NCBI RefSeq assembly: GCF_954871325.1
Contig: NC_088775.1
Coordinates: forward strand, 10,703,561 to 10,767,560
Direction of reading: 5' to 3'
DNA from: Gordionus sp. m RMFG-2023
Taxonomy: Eukaryota; Nematomorpha; Gordioida; Chordodea; Parachordodidae
DNA length: 64,000 nucleotides
Shown: piece by piece, positions 12,973 through 25,600 of the stretch
How the letters are laid out: the number at the start of each line of letters is the position of its first letter
How positions within the stretch are numbered: the stretch's first letter is position 1
Position numbers and translations under genes: made by a program
The notes under the pieces: generated by a model
The model's database searches: none
Told to the model about the DNA's origin: nothing
What the model saw: only the letters and a program-made list of their open reading frames with translations

Positions 12973-13112
12973 TTAAAAATAACTATCTTATTAATTTAGC
13001 CCCGAAACAAACCAAAATAAGAAAGTAAAACCTGAACTTTTACTAAATCCAATTCTTATGGTTGTGATTTTCAAGATAAAGGCGAACTGACCATCCCTTG
13101 CTAATCAAATTA

Positions 13113-13120
13113 CAAATGGT
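13113..13120. repeat. Target-site duplication, left copy (caaatggt)
   Basis: This 8-bp word directly precedes the hAT end cagagttgttaaaag and is repeated exactly at 18615-18622 after the other end. Eight-bp duplications are the hallmark of hAT insertion. The paralogous uninterrupted intron (11230-11275) confirms an insertion here. Confidence 0.85.
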
Positions 13121-13476
13121 CAGAGTTGTTAAAAGATCGAATCAAAAGATCGACGATCCTGGATTCGATCGCAAATTTGTCAATTTTACGAGATTTATGA
13201 TTCTGACTTAAATTGAGGATAGAGATCATTTTGTTTAAAATTCGATCCCGATCTTTTTAAAAATTAATTTTTTACTTAAAAAGCAATAAATAAAATAAAA
13301 ATTTTGAAAATTAAATTAAAATATTATCTATCTTCATATTTTATCAACTTCCATACCATTTATTTTATAGATATATTTATTCATTTCCTAAATTTTACGA
13401 GATTTAGAGCTCTTACAAGTTATTTAATATAAATTTATAATAATATATTAATATTTATTTTAATAGGTAAATGTAA

Positions 13477-13704
13477 ATGTCCATTATAGATTTAGAAGAT
13501 TCTATTGCTTCTACTATTGATGTAACAGGAGATATAAGTGAGAATGAGAATCTTTTACCATTTTTGAAATTACGTAAGTATTTTACTTTATGTGAAATGG
13601 ATGAAAGCAACTCTTATAATATGATCAGCACCAAATGCCGTCTCTGTAAGAAGATAATATCATCTTCCAAAATATCATCCTCGAACTTAAAGAGACATTT
13701 ACAA
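13477..13704 (+). CDS. hAT transposase exon with BED zinc finger
   Basis: Opens with MSIIDLEDSIAS and ends with the BED finger pattern KCRLCKKII...SSNLKRHLQ (C-x2-C ... H), which binds the element's subterminal repeats in this family. A donor GT follows CAA at 13705. The C-terminal His partner would come from the next exon. The frame is intact within this exon, but the rest of the transposase is damaged. Confidence 0.7.
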
Positions 13705-14686
13705 GTAATTCTTTTAAATTTTTTTATTTGATAATCTTAATGTCAACATGTTTAAATTTAATTTATTACATTCCTGAGTTGAGCAGGTTCTACAGAAATA
13801 GAATCTAGATACAGATTCTTTATAAAAAAAATGAATTATTAGATACAGTATAATTAATAAAATATTTGATGAAGAGTTAATCTTGGTTTTGTTATTTATA
13901 TATAATAATTAGGCATTTATTTTTTAATATCTATTATATTAGTTTAATTTTCAAAAGAAGAGTATTTATAATAAATGTAAGTGTAATAACTTATAATTAA
14001 GTCTTTATAATGTATTTTGACTTTCTTTATTATAATTAAAACATCCAATTCAATGTTATTTGTATTGAACTTAGCAATGTTTCACCAAAATAAAAATAAA
14101 TATCTATTCTATTATTTCTTTATTATAATATGTTAAATCTAATCAATTAGTATTATATTTTCAGTTTGAGCTTGATTATATAATCCTCTTGACAACATTT
14201 TTAGGGCTTTTTTTATTAATATATTTTGAATTGAAAGTATTTTTTGTATCATTTGACTCAATCCATAAGTTCTTAAATGCCAAAAAGCCTCATTATATTC
14301 ATAATAGGAAAATACTTTATCAAAATCTTTGGCCCATATCATCTTGGGCAACTTTTAATAATGATAGACAATATTGTAAACTTAAATTTTTGAGATAACC
14401 TACCCCCTTTAACCACTAATAACATACTTTAATATGTTTAACAAAATTTGTGTTGAACCCTTTATCATTTTTTTGTTTATATAGATTTTACATTCAGCCT
14501 GTACATTGTTTTTTTTAACTTTAAATTTCCATATAAAATTTTAAAAATGAAATTTGATTCAGGAGAAGTTATTTTCATCCAACTTTGATACATACTATTT
14601 TTTTCTTTTATAAAGAAAAAGCACAGTGAATTTAAAAATGAGATTACCAAACACCTCAACGAATTCTCTACACAAAAAATATATCA

Positions 14687-15267
14687 CTGCAAAACCAAAG
14701 TGGTTCTGGTTGCAAATCCAGACAATCTAAATTAAATTATAAAGATCTAAATATTCCAGCTGTATCGCAAAAAACAGCAGACAAGGTTATCATGGATTTT
14801 ATTATTGACACCTTTCAACCACTGTCTCTGGTTGATGATCCTTCATTTGAAAAAATGATTAAAACTTTTTCTCCTGCGACAAAAATTATTTGTCGCCAAA
14901 CACTGGGCAACAAGGATATCTACTTCCTTCTCTTATATGACGACAAATCTTATAAGAGATTTGTCTGAAGTTTCGTATGTATGCACCACTGTTGATTGTT
15001 GGAGTGGTCATCTAAGGTATATTATATTTATATGAATTTTATAATGTTTATTTTATTAGGGCTTTTATTGGACTTACTGCACATTGGCTGGATCCGTTAA
15101 CCCTCAAGAGAAGGTCAGCCGCTTTGGCACTGAGGAGGATAATTTGGAGGCAAACATATTATGTTTTGGCTAACGAAATCATGGGTATCCACAAGTTCTA
15201 TAAAATTCACAATAAGGTGGTGAAGATGGTGACTGACAATGGAACCAACTTTGTCAAGGCATTTAAG
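14687..15267 (+). pseudogene. hAT transposase central exons (catalytic region)
   Basis: The first part (to 15016) contains VIMDFIIDTFQPLSLVDDPS and, after a frame change, CTTVDCWSGHL, whose D-C-W carries the first catalytic Asp. After a small intron (15017-15058), the exon to 15267 reads IGLTAHWLDPLTL and MVTDNGTNFVKAF, the second catalytic block. Exon borders are GT...AG. The frame is broken at least once in the first exon, so the protein is unlikely to be active. Confidence 0.7.
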
Positions 15268-15351
15268 TAATATTTATATTTAGCAAAAAATATTTAAATA
15301 AATTTATTTTTTCTAGAGTTTTTGGAGAAAATGAAGAAGATAGTAGTGAGC

Positions 15352-16803
15352 AGGCTTGTTAACTGATCTTTTTAAAACGATCGAATCCCGATCACGATCT
15401 TTTCAAAAAAAGAGGATCGAAATCCAGGATCGATCTTTTTTTCTATTTAAATTTCTGAAGGAAATTTCTGACCGATGCAAAATTAACTAATATATGTTAT
15501 AAATTTATTGTAATTGAATGATAATATAATATAACCGATGCAAAATTAACTAATATAAAAATAAATTAAATATGGTAGAAATTTATTGTAATTGAATAAT
15601 AAATATAACAATTATAATATATTTATTTATAATTAAAATTAGCTTTTAATAATAAATTTTTTTCTAAATTATCATCATTTAAACATCCGCGTCTTTCATT
15701 TAGAACATGTTTAGCTTTACTAAACAAGCGCTCCACAGGAGCGCTTGATGGCAAAGGTGTATTATATTCAATAAATATTTTTTTAAAATTAATATAAGTA
15801 TTAAAAATATTCATGGAATCATCATTTGAATAAAAAATTTTCTTTAACGGAACAAGCATTTTGTACAGTATTTTTCCCAAAAAAAGCATCAATGTCATCC
15901 ATACATTCATTTGTATCCGCATATGGTTGTTCCTGCATATTTTATTTTCCAAATGGGCAACTAATCTTTCTTTTACCATCATATTTTGTGGCAAATTAAT
16001 ATAAGGCCAATTAAGTTTAAATTTAGTGTGAATCATGGCTGCCAAAATGTTACTGTCTCCATACAGTGAAGGAAATCTATATTATGAAATGATAATTAAT
16101 TTATTATTAAATAAGTGTTCATTTTATTCATATAAATCAAATTAGGTATCTGCAAAACTTAACCCTTTTAAATTTTACAGTCAAGTCTGGCACATCATCT
16201 GTATGGTATTTATTTATATTTGGGTCATATCATAAATATTGATTAAATGTAAACTTAATACTTTATATACAAAGAAATTAACATTGTAATTTATTTACAA
16301 AGAATATTAATCAAAATATTAGCTTAAAATTCAAATAATCTAATAAATTTTTAATGTCTTCAAAGGCCCATTAATATATTACTAGATATCAGAGGTTTAG
16401 TAGAACTGGCCTGTTAAAAATATTTTACTAAATTTGCCAGATCTTTGCAATTTTTTAATATATTTTGCAGATATCTGATAATATAAAATAATTGCATAAA
16501 AAAATATTACGTTTTATCAATACCTCTAAGAACACTATCTACAAGGGGCTGACAATATGCAGGCAGCTAAATTTCGTTAATTTATCTATCAATATCGATA
16601 GAACGGGAGTTAGATATCCCTGCTCCATATTATCCTCCCGTTCCAAGATTTTTAACGAGATCGCCAAAGGTTCCATAACCTATAAAATTTAAATTTATTT
16701 AGAGAATATCATTGTTTTACTGCTGCATACTCTTTAACAAAAAAACATTCCTCTTGCCTAAACATTGCAAATCCAATTTGATCACATACTTGTTTTACTT
16801 CTG
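15352..16803 (-). repeat. Inverted arm: reverse copy of the hAT 3' half
   Basis: The reverse complement of this block matches 17209-18614 almost base for base, including the hAT end (caggcttgttaactgatc at 15352) and the hATC coding region ([19 protein letters not shown] on minus near 15760-15680). Its inner border near 16803 is not a transposon end. Together with 17209-18614 it makes a hairpin with about 1.4-kb arms and a 405-bp loop. The arms differ at scattered positions, so this is not a trivial read artefact. Confidence 0.85.
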
Positions 16804-16849
16804 TTTATATTTAACAAAAAATATTTAAATAAATTTATTTTTTCTAGAG

Positions 16850-18375
16850 TTTTTGGAGAAAATGAAGAAGATAGTAGTGAGGATATGTTATTGATAAATT
16901 TGGATGACATATTATCCGTTGATGACCCAATTATTCCTACTATCAGCCTACCAAAACATCAACGTTGTTGTTGCCATAATCTTAACCTTATTGCAACAAC
17001 AGATGCGGAGATGGCAAGTGATCTCAATTATAAATGAATATCTAGATCCACTTTTGCAAAATGTTTTGCTTTAGTTAATAAACCAAATATGTCGTCAAAA
17101 ATGACGAATATTTTATTGGAGAAATTGGGAAGATATTTAATAGCTCCCAACAAGACAAGAAGGAATTCTTATTACCAATGCATGAAATTGATAGATAAGA
17201 TGCTTTCTGAACAGAAGTAGAACAAGTATGTGATCAAATTGGATTTGCAATGTTTAGGCAAGAGGAATGTTTTTTTGTTAAAGAGTATGCAATAGTATTA
17301 CAATGATATTCTCTAAATAAATTTAAATTTTATAGGTTATGGAAACTTTGGCGATCTCGTTAAAAATCTTGGAACGGGAGGATAATATGGAGCAGGGATA
17401 TCTGACTCCCGTTCTATCGATATTGATAGATAAATTAACGAAATTTAGCTGCCTGCGTATTGTCAGCCCCTTGTAGATAGTGTTCTTAGAGGTATTGATA
17501 AAACGTAATATTTTTTTATGCAATTATTTTATATTATCAGATATCTGCAAAATATATTAAAAAATTGCAAAGATCTAGCAAATTTAGTAAAATGTTTTTA
17601 ACAGGCCAGTTCTACTAAACCTCTGATATCTAGTAAAATATTAATGGGCCTTTGAAGACATTAAAAATTTATTAGATTATTTGAATTTTAAGCTAATATT
17701 TTGATTAATATTCTTTGTAAATAAATTACAATGTTAATTTCTTTGTATATTAAGTATTAAGTTTACATTTAATCAATATTTATGATATGACCAAATATAA
17801 ATAAATACCATACAGATGATGTGCCAGAATTGACTGTAAAATTTAAAAGGGTTAAGTTTTGCCGATACTTGATTTGATTTATATGAATAAAATAAACACT
17901 TATTTAATAATAAATTAATTATCATTTCATAATATAGATTTCCTTCACTGTATGAAGACAGTAACATTTTGGCAGCCATGATTCACCCTAAATTTAAACT
18001 TAATTGGCCATATTAATCTGCCACAAAATATGATGGTAAAAGAAAGATTAGTTGCCCATTTGGAAAATATGCAGGAACAACCATATGCGGATACCTCAAA
18101 TGAATGTATGGATGACATTGATGCTTTTTTTGGGAAAAATATTGTATAAAATGCTTGTCCCGTTAAAAAATTTTTTTTATTCAAATGATGATTCCATGAA
18201 TATTTTTAATACTTATATTAATTTTAAAAAAATATTTATTGAATATAATACACCTTTGCCATTGGAGCGCTTGTTTAGTAAAGCTAAACATGTTCTAAAT
18301 GAAAGACGCGGATGTTTAAATGATGATAATTTAGAAAAAATTTTATTATTAAAAGCTAATTTTAAATATAAATAA
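16850..18375 (+). pseudogene. hAT transposase 3' exons and hATC domain
   Basis: Begins again with the duplicated VFGENEEDSSE, continues through DDILSVDDPIIPTISLP and a Cys/His cluster QRCCCHNLNLI at 16960-16990, and later reads ILAAMIHPKFKLNWPY near 17965-18017. It ends in the hATC block (LERLFSKAKHVLNERRG) with a stop at 18373. Several stops and shifts interrupt it. In the minus-strand copy (15623-16045) the same C-terminal region is more intact and still reads [10 protein letters not shown], where this copy is deleted. Confidence 0.7.
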
Positions 18376-18614
18376 ATATATTATAATTGTTATATTTATT
18401 ATTCAATTACAATAAATTTCTACCATATTTAATTTATTTTTATATTAGTTAATTTTGCATCGGTCAGAAATTTCCTTTAGTAATTTAAATAGAAAAAAAG
18501 ATCGATCTTGGATTTCGATCCTCTTTTTTTGAAAAGATCGATCTTGGATTTCGATCCTCTTTTTTTGAAAAGATCGTGATCGGGATTCGATCGTTTTAAA
18601 AAGATCGGTTCATG

Positions 18615-18622
18615 CAAATGGT
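18615..18622. repeat. Target-site duplication, right copy (caaatggt)
   Basis: Exact repeat of 13113-13120, directly after the hAT end at 18614. The host intron resumes afterwards (aatacatcgtttttt, compare aatccatcgttttttg at 11267). Confidence 0.85.
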
Positions 18623-18937
18623 TAATACATCGTTTTTTTATATAAAAATTTTACTATTAGAAAAATCTTTTGTAAGTTCTAGAGAATTATTATAAGAAAC
18701 CTTCTTTGATCTTGCACACTCATAAAACCAAATTTTATGAATTATCAACCTGTGCAAATTTAGAAATGATCGATTGAGCTGATTTATTTTCCGATTATAT
18801 ATTTTTTATTAGGTTCGATCCGGTCTTTTAAACTTGGAGACTGAGGTCAGTACCGTAACTTTCTCTTTCTATCATAATTTTTTTTAAAATAAATAAAGCG
18901 ATATTATTTATATATTTTTTTCACGTCAAATCTTAAG

Positions 18938-19095
18938 TACTTAGTGATCCAACTTAAAACAAATCAAGCAATTGGAAGCATGAGAAAATCCCAGCACAAG
19001 ATAAGCTCTTTTACACCCCTGTCGACCTTTTCTGCAAGTCGATATTATAAAAGAAACGTATAAAACGAAGAAAATCGGACAAATCATGAAATTTA
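18938..19095 (+). pseudogene. Decayed copy of the last Ig-gene exon
   Basis: Matches 11554-11729 (cttagtgatcc, aaacaaatcaagcaattgg, gctcttttacaccc, aaatcggacaaatcatgaaa), with an internal deletion, a TGA replacing the Trp codon and other changes. The match continues into the 3' flank to about 19430 (gaaattatctgtgatataaa in both). It marks the distal end of the duplicated segment. Confidence 0.8.
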
Positions 19096-19604
19096 AAAAT
19101 ATGTTCATATTATACTATAATCATTTTTTAAAAAATAAAGAAAATAAGTTAGTGTTAAAATGAACTGTAAATGCATTAATTAATTTAATTCGTTTCAAGT
19201 ATATATATTTTTTATTATTTCAAATAATTCTGTAAAAAATATAATATCAAAAAATAATGATTAGATTCAAATGATTTTAATATATCATAACCATACGATT
19301 TATTGATATATATGAAACAATAAAACTGATGAAATTATCTGTGATATAAATTTATCATAAACTGTATTTTAAATAATCTATTAGTATCGAGAGAAAAAAA
19401 TAACAATTGTGTTATCAGATAAATAATTTTTAAAAAAATGAAAGATCATTTTGTCTTAAAATCTTTGCAAATCATATAATAGTGGATAAAATAGTTATTA
19501 ATCTAACTCAATATTTTTTCTTGAGATATAATATATCAAAAATAAACTATATAATTTATGGAATTGATTTTAAATAAATGTAAATATTTATGAGCAATTT
19601 TGTT

Positions 19605-22600
19605 TTATCCGGTTACACTTGTTTGTTTATCCCTTTGCATAAGCGATTTTTTGAATTCGTCGTTAAACGAGTATGCCTTCTTGGGGTTGGGACTAACCTT
19701 ATTAGGACTAATTTTGCTATTTTCATTATAACAGCTGTTAGATGTTTCCGATTCCAACATCATGGAATCAGAGGATTGCGGCTGCAGCTTCTTCTGTTGT
19801 TGCTGTGAAGGAAAGGGGAGACCTGGGTTGTGCGAAATTGTTTGATGCAGTATGAGGCCCAAGACACCGGCTCTACTCGAAAGTTGAATGCGAATTTGTC
19901 TTTCTTCCTCGAACAAATCGTCTAGTATTAGAAGCTTTGTTTTTGTTTTTAAAATATAAATATTTTTATTATTATTTTATTAATAATTGTAGTATCGGAA
20001 TCTTTAGCTGAGTCCTGGTTCGATCGAAAATAAACGGAGAGAGACCATTATCATCTTATATTACGAATTTATCGCAATAAGCGATGTATCGATATTTTTA
20101 CGTAATTAAAGATATCTTTAAATGGTTTAAGTCCACATGCACTAAATAAGTGATAGTCTACTATTTTAATTTCTTTTATAAGGAAAAAAACCGAAAATCA
20201 CATTTTTCATATTGGGATCAGAGATCTTCATGGGTCTAGATTTTTTGATCCAGCCGGGCTCAAACCCGCAGTAAAAAATATTATAGGCCCATATCTAATA
20301 TTAGAAATTATCCTAAGCCCATTAAAAAATTTTGCTCAAGCCCTCCAAATATTTATTGTATTTAATGAAAATAAACAATATTTCAGTGTATTTAGGCAAT
20401 CATTTTGTTTGCAATAACCTATATTATTATTATAAGAAGAAGAAAATTGCAGTATTTTTTAAAGTTAGCAACTTTTTTAAGATGAAAAATTTTAGGCCCA
20501 TTAATTTTTTTAAAAAAAGTCTGGCCCAGACTCGCTAGAAAATATAATATTAGGCCTCTATACCTATGGATCGGCCAAACCCATGAAGGTCACTGATTGT
20601 GGTACAAGGACAAAGTTATAAAATAAAAATTAGCCTTAATTCTAAATATGAAAAAATAAGGGAAAAATTGAATATTTTTTTATTTAAATTTACTTTCGAT
20701 TTTAGCAGATTATTGTAAATGGAATATTTAGATTTTAACAAAATTAAAATTCATGTAATTTTGGATATTATTATAAATATTGTGAACCTTGTATTTGGAA
20801 TAAAATAACAAAAATCGGTTAATGCATTTTCAAGAGGTACATTATTATTTGTTTTATATTTATTTTATAACTTACCCACATATCAATATTAAAAAGTATA
20901 AAAAAAATATAAATAACATATCCCTTTGATAAAGGGCCTTTTATAACTGCCCATTTCTTATTATAATTTGCTTAGGCGTAATAGGATTTTACTAATGGGA
21001 GGGTGGAGAGCTAAAAATAATTTAGGGTTTACAACTATTTTTTTTATAAAGATTTTAAATTATTTTCGAGAACAGAGAAACTCGTAATGAGGGGAGCGGG
21101 GAGGGGGTAAAAATTAAAAATATGTTGGTCTATATGGGCAATGCTATCCGTTAAAAAAGTTAAATGTGTGGCTCCATCATTATCACCTGCATATATTTTT
21201 TGGCTAATAAGTTTAACTTTGTATTTATCAGGCGAAATATCGATATTTTTAGATAATGCAGGAAATAGTATGATTATGATCTTATTTTTAATGACTGGTT
21301 ATATTTATTTTTTTAAAGATCTTTTTGGCTTTTCAAGAATTTTATAACGTGATAATTGATCATCACATAATTGTAAATGTAATAAATTCCAATTATCTAA
21401 TAATTTTAGTGCTGTATATGGTACTACATAAAAAAAATGGGTTACTCGTTATTAAAAGGAATTCTTTACTGCACTCGTAATTTAAAAAATACTTAATATT
21501 ATAGAAAATTTTATTATACAAAAATAATATATTATATATAAGCTCTTTATGTAATAAATTTTATTTATTTTTAACAAGATTTTCAAAATTTTGATCAGGT
21601 AAACAAAAGCGTGTAATGCTCAACACAGCTTTAGCGGTGCTTAAACGTTCAACTGGTGCAGTGAATGAAAGGGTTATATTATTTTTAATAAAGATTTAAA
21701 TTGGGGGAATTTATAATATTAAAAGGAATGATCTTTATTTTCCCAAAAAGCTCATCTTCACCAGAATTTTAATTCAGGTACTGGTCAATTTTTAATCTGA
21801 ATTAAAAACATGGCTTTAATTAATTACAAAAAATTTTTAAAAAATGGATAATAAATATTTATTCCATATTTTTAAGATACTCCCACTAAGGAATTGGCTC
21901 AACAATACATTATACTAGAAGATGAGTAGAACCTTCATGGGTTTTTATTATATGACCATGTCTGGTCCAGGTTCACCGTAAAAAATTGTAAGCCTAGCCT
22001 CCATTGTGTCTCTGGGTTCTGGATATAAGCTCAGATGCTGGGGGATGACAACTATTAGAACTATGTTGTAAGCTTAAATTGACTATTTCATTAGTATCAG
22101 GTCAACTATTGGTTGGATTAAAAATATTAAAGTTCTACATCATGTAATGTTAATTCAGAAAACCTCCTAATATTTAAATTTAAGCATCATAAAATTCAAT
22201 TGGATAAATAATCAAACGATAAAGTTTTCCTTAAAGATACAAAATTAATTTAATAAAAGACAGTTGTATTTGGAATTAAACAATATTTTTCTTATTTTTT
22301 TTTATTTTCTTATATCTTACCTTTTTGCTTCTTTCTATTTTACTCTCTACTAAATCAAACTATTTACAAAAACGGTATGGGTAAGTCACACTCACTTTTT
22401 TAGTTTCATCTGGGTACAAGGTTTGTTGGTATCCTTTAGAAAAAAATGGCATAATTATATGAAGGCCGCCTTCATATAATTCACGTTCGCTCATTTTGGG
22501 CAGGTCTATGACCGACGTACTAGATAGATGTTATTGTTAATAAAATATGATCCCTCACAAAATATAAATAATATAGTAGCTATATACCTAAAATTTTATA

Positions 22601-25600
22601 GTCAAAAATATAAGTAAGATACAAATTTGCAATTTAAATTTTTTAAAAAAAGCAATAAAAATAAAATTAACATTCTCCAAATCATAATGATTAGTTATAT
22701 TTATCCTGTTAAATATCTTTAAAACATACCAAATTTAAAGGAAAAATTTTAGGCCCAAGCTCATTAAATAATATTTGAAAACCCAAGCCCGAAAGAAAAG
22801 GGGTCGGGCATTAATGTACTTTTTCTTTTCACAATTTCTTAAATACCAAAAAAAAAATTTCTTTACAATTAAAATTTATGAAAAAAAAATTAGCAATTTT
22901 CTTTATGAGTGAATTTAAAAAATTAAACAATTTTGGATACTCCTTCTTTTATCCCTTCCAATAACACTCTTCAAAAAAAATGTTTATCCGTTTTTCTCTC
23001 CAACTGTCATCACCCCTCTATTCTTTCTTCAACAAGATACGATCTTGTACCAATTTTTTTCATTCCCATGATTTATTAACTTTCTCTCATAAAGAAAATT
23101 GTTAATTTTTTTTTCATAAATTTTAATTGTAAAGAAAAATTTTTTTTGGTATTTAAGAAATTGTGAAAAGAAAGTACATTATATTTTTTTTATTATACCT
23201 TTCTATTTTGATGAAGTTAAAAATGGCAGGTATCCATGAATGTATTTATTGGGAAAATATCACCGTTCGAATTAGTATCCTCAGGGGCAGGGTTGATACG
23301 GAAAGAAATCATCTACATCCAGGATCGAGACCCGATCCCAGACCCCCGCGAAATAGACAAACTATGAAAATGTTCAACGGAATGGGTCATGGATCCGAGT
23401 TACCCCAGCCCAGCCAATCGGGTTTACGTACCGTACGGAACATCCGGTTGTGTTTCATCTGCGGAGCAAGGAGTCATTTACAGGCTCGATGCCCCCGCGG
23501 ACTCCACCATGTTTATACGAGATGGAATTATGATAGAAGAAATTTGGTAAGATCAAGAAACGACAGGGATAATGGTGAGCAAATGTGAGGGGCCTGTTTC
23601 GTCCGGACTGCATTAATCTATACGGGTTCACACATCTTGGATCCCTAATAGGAGGCAATAAAGCAATCGAATATTTCAAAACAAAATTTCTCCGTAAATT
23701 CCACCTTTTACATAAAATCCTTCCTTCCCATCAAGCTTTCTTCCTTTTCAAAAACTTTTTCTTTATTCTCAAAATCCAACATGCCTTCCACTCTGCCCCA
23801 CTTTTCTTATTCCTGGAAATTCTCACCCAAATAGAATCAACAATCAATGACTCTTTAGATGGCATCCTCAATATAAAATTCAGCCCTAATTCTTGGATGC
23901 AGGCTTCCTTGCCTTCGAAATTTGGGGGTCTTGGCATAAGATCACCTGCGCCACTCAGCCTTGCTGCCTTTTTAGCCTCAAAGTCAAGCTTCCGCTTAAT
24001 TATATCACTTAACAATAACTTCACCGACCCCCACCTCTCCCAAGCCCTAACAATCTGGAAAGAGAATTCCCTTTCTGCTCGAAACCCCACATCACGAAAG
24101 CAACATGACTGGGATCTTCCCTTAATACACCACTCCATTGAATATCTAATATCGAGTGCTGCGTCTAAGAGATCCCCATCAATTCTTTTACATTTATTAT
24201 CACCCATTTTAGTTGATGAATCCTTAACTGTATCCCTCTCCCACAACAATTGCAAGTTCCACAACTTTTACCTTCCTTATCGGGTTTCAAATGGTTATAA
24301 GCTTTGCCCAGCTCAAACTTAGGGCTCCTCCTAACAAACGAAGAATTACGCATTGCAATTGGTCTCCATCTTGGTTGTAAAATACTGGCCAACTCTGCAT
24401 GCACTTTATGTTCCCACCCCGTTGATTGTTTCGGACATCCCCTCTTTCTGTCGATTCTCTAAACGTAGACACTCTCGACACAGTGCAGTTAACAGCACCA
24501 TTCTCCGCGCTCAACGCTCAGCTCAAATCCCAGCCAGCCTCGAACCCTGTGGCCTCTCAGCTGAAAATAGTATCCCGGCAAGATGGGCTGACCTTAATAT
24601 AATACATTGGAGTAATTGAACTCCTTTAGCATGGGATTACACTTGCATAGACCGATTCGCTCCTTCGTTCAGTAACAACTCATTCGTACGAGCGAAAACT
24701 CTAAAATTAACAAATACATTTCCCTAACCAATTGCAATCTCATACCAATTGTATCCGACACAACCGGTTTTTCGGCAATCATGCTCTAACCTTCTTCAAA
24801 TCCCTTGGTAAAAAAAATTGCGCCATCACTGGTGACCCACAGGAAGGCTTCTATCTTCGACAGCGTGTATGTATTGATATATGCAGATCTAATTGTAGCC
24901 ATCCACGGCTCCTTTTTTTGACCTTCTCTCTCCCAACATATATATTATTATACTAATTATATACAATTTACATTTTGTAATCTTTTAAAATACTATTTAC
25001 ACATAATATACAAATAAAAGGATTATTTCATTGACATATTATAGATCAAACTAACATTCAGGTAACGGACTAATATTATCTAGCTTTGCGGATAAAAAAA
25101 ATAAAGCCAATAACCTCTAATCACAATTTCTGATTTAAATATCATAGATCAAACTGACTTTCAGTTAACGGACTCATATTAACCTAGTTTTGGGGATAAT
25201 ATAACAAATATCATCTTATATAATTTATGATCGACATATCATAGATCAAACTAACATTCAACTAATGAACTAATTATTAACCGAACTGATAGATTTTAAA
25301 ACAAAAAAATTTTCATCCAAAAATAAATAAATTTAAAAATATTAAAAAGTAATAAATTTTTATTTGGAAGTTATACCTGTCTGACTTTCTCCATGTCGAT
25401 TTCGGCTCTCCTCAACTTTTCCCAATTGAAATGTTTCATGCATTTTTTCTTGGATGCTCTACAAAACTGTCCCGTTTCCTCGAAAACGTCTTTCATTATA
25501 GGACATCCACAGACTTCGTACTCATCTACCTAATGAAGCATAATATTTTTAAACTAAGCATAATACTTTTAAACTATTTTACTTATTTAAACATAATATA

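Larger units (their letters stand above)
13121..18614 (+). mobile_element. hAT transposon carrying an internal fold-back
   Basis: Bounded by cagagttgttaaaagatcga at 13121 and an inverted, slightly altered end at 18614, with subterminal gatcgat-type repeats at both ends and an exact 8-bp target duplication. On plus it encodes, in order, a BED zinc finger, the two RNase-H-fold catalytic blocks and a C-terminal hATC domain. Between 15352 and 16803 sits an inverted copy of the element's own 3' part (17209-18614). It is flanked by an 81-bp direct duplication of transposase exon sequence (15271-15351 and 16804-16884). The coding sequence has several breaks. The element inserted into the already duplicated Ig-gene 3' region. 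Confidence 0.85.
19935..25376. other. Last intron of CXXC1 (5.4 kb), packed with mobile-element debris
   Basis: Contains a 377-bp hAT MITE (20219-20595), a hAT relic (21408-21900), a long-arm hairpin element (22813-23180), a GC-rich LINE fragment (23236-24945) and a short tandem repeat (25040-25300). The stretch 20600-21400 shows nothing I can name; the open frame at 21141-21347 there is hydrophobic and featureless. Confidence 0.6.

Noticed and set aside
14139-14398. Overlapping open frames on both strands inside the hAT intron
   Set aside because: No motif; they probably exist by chance or as relics. The minus frame (AKDFDKVFSYYEYNEAFWHL) is mildly protein-like but could not be assigned.
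23731-24514. Long minus-strand open frames
   Set aside because: They are antisense shadows of the plus-strand LINE reverse-transcriptase and endonuclease region.
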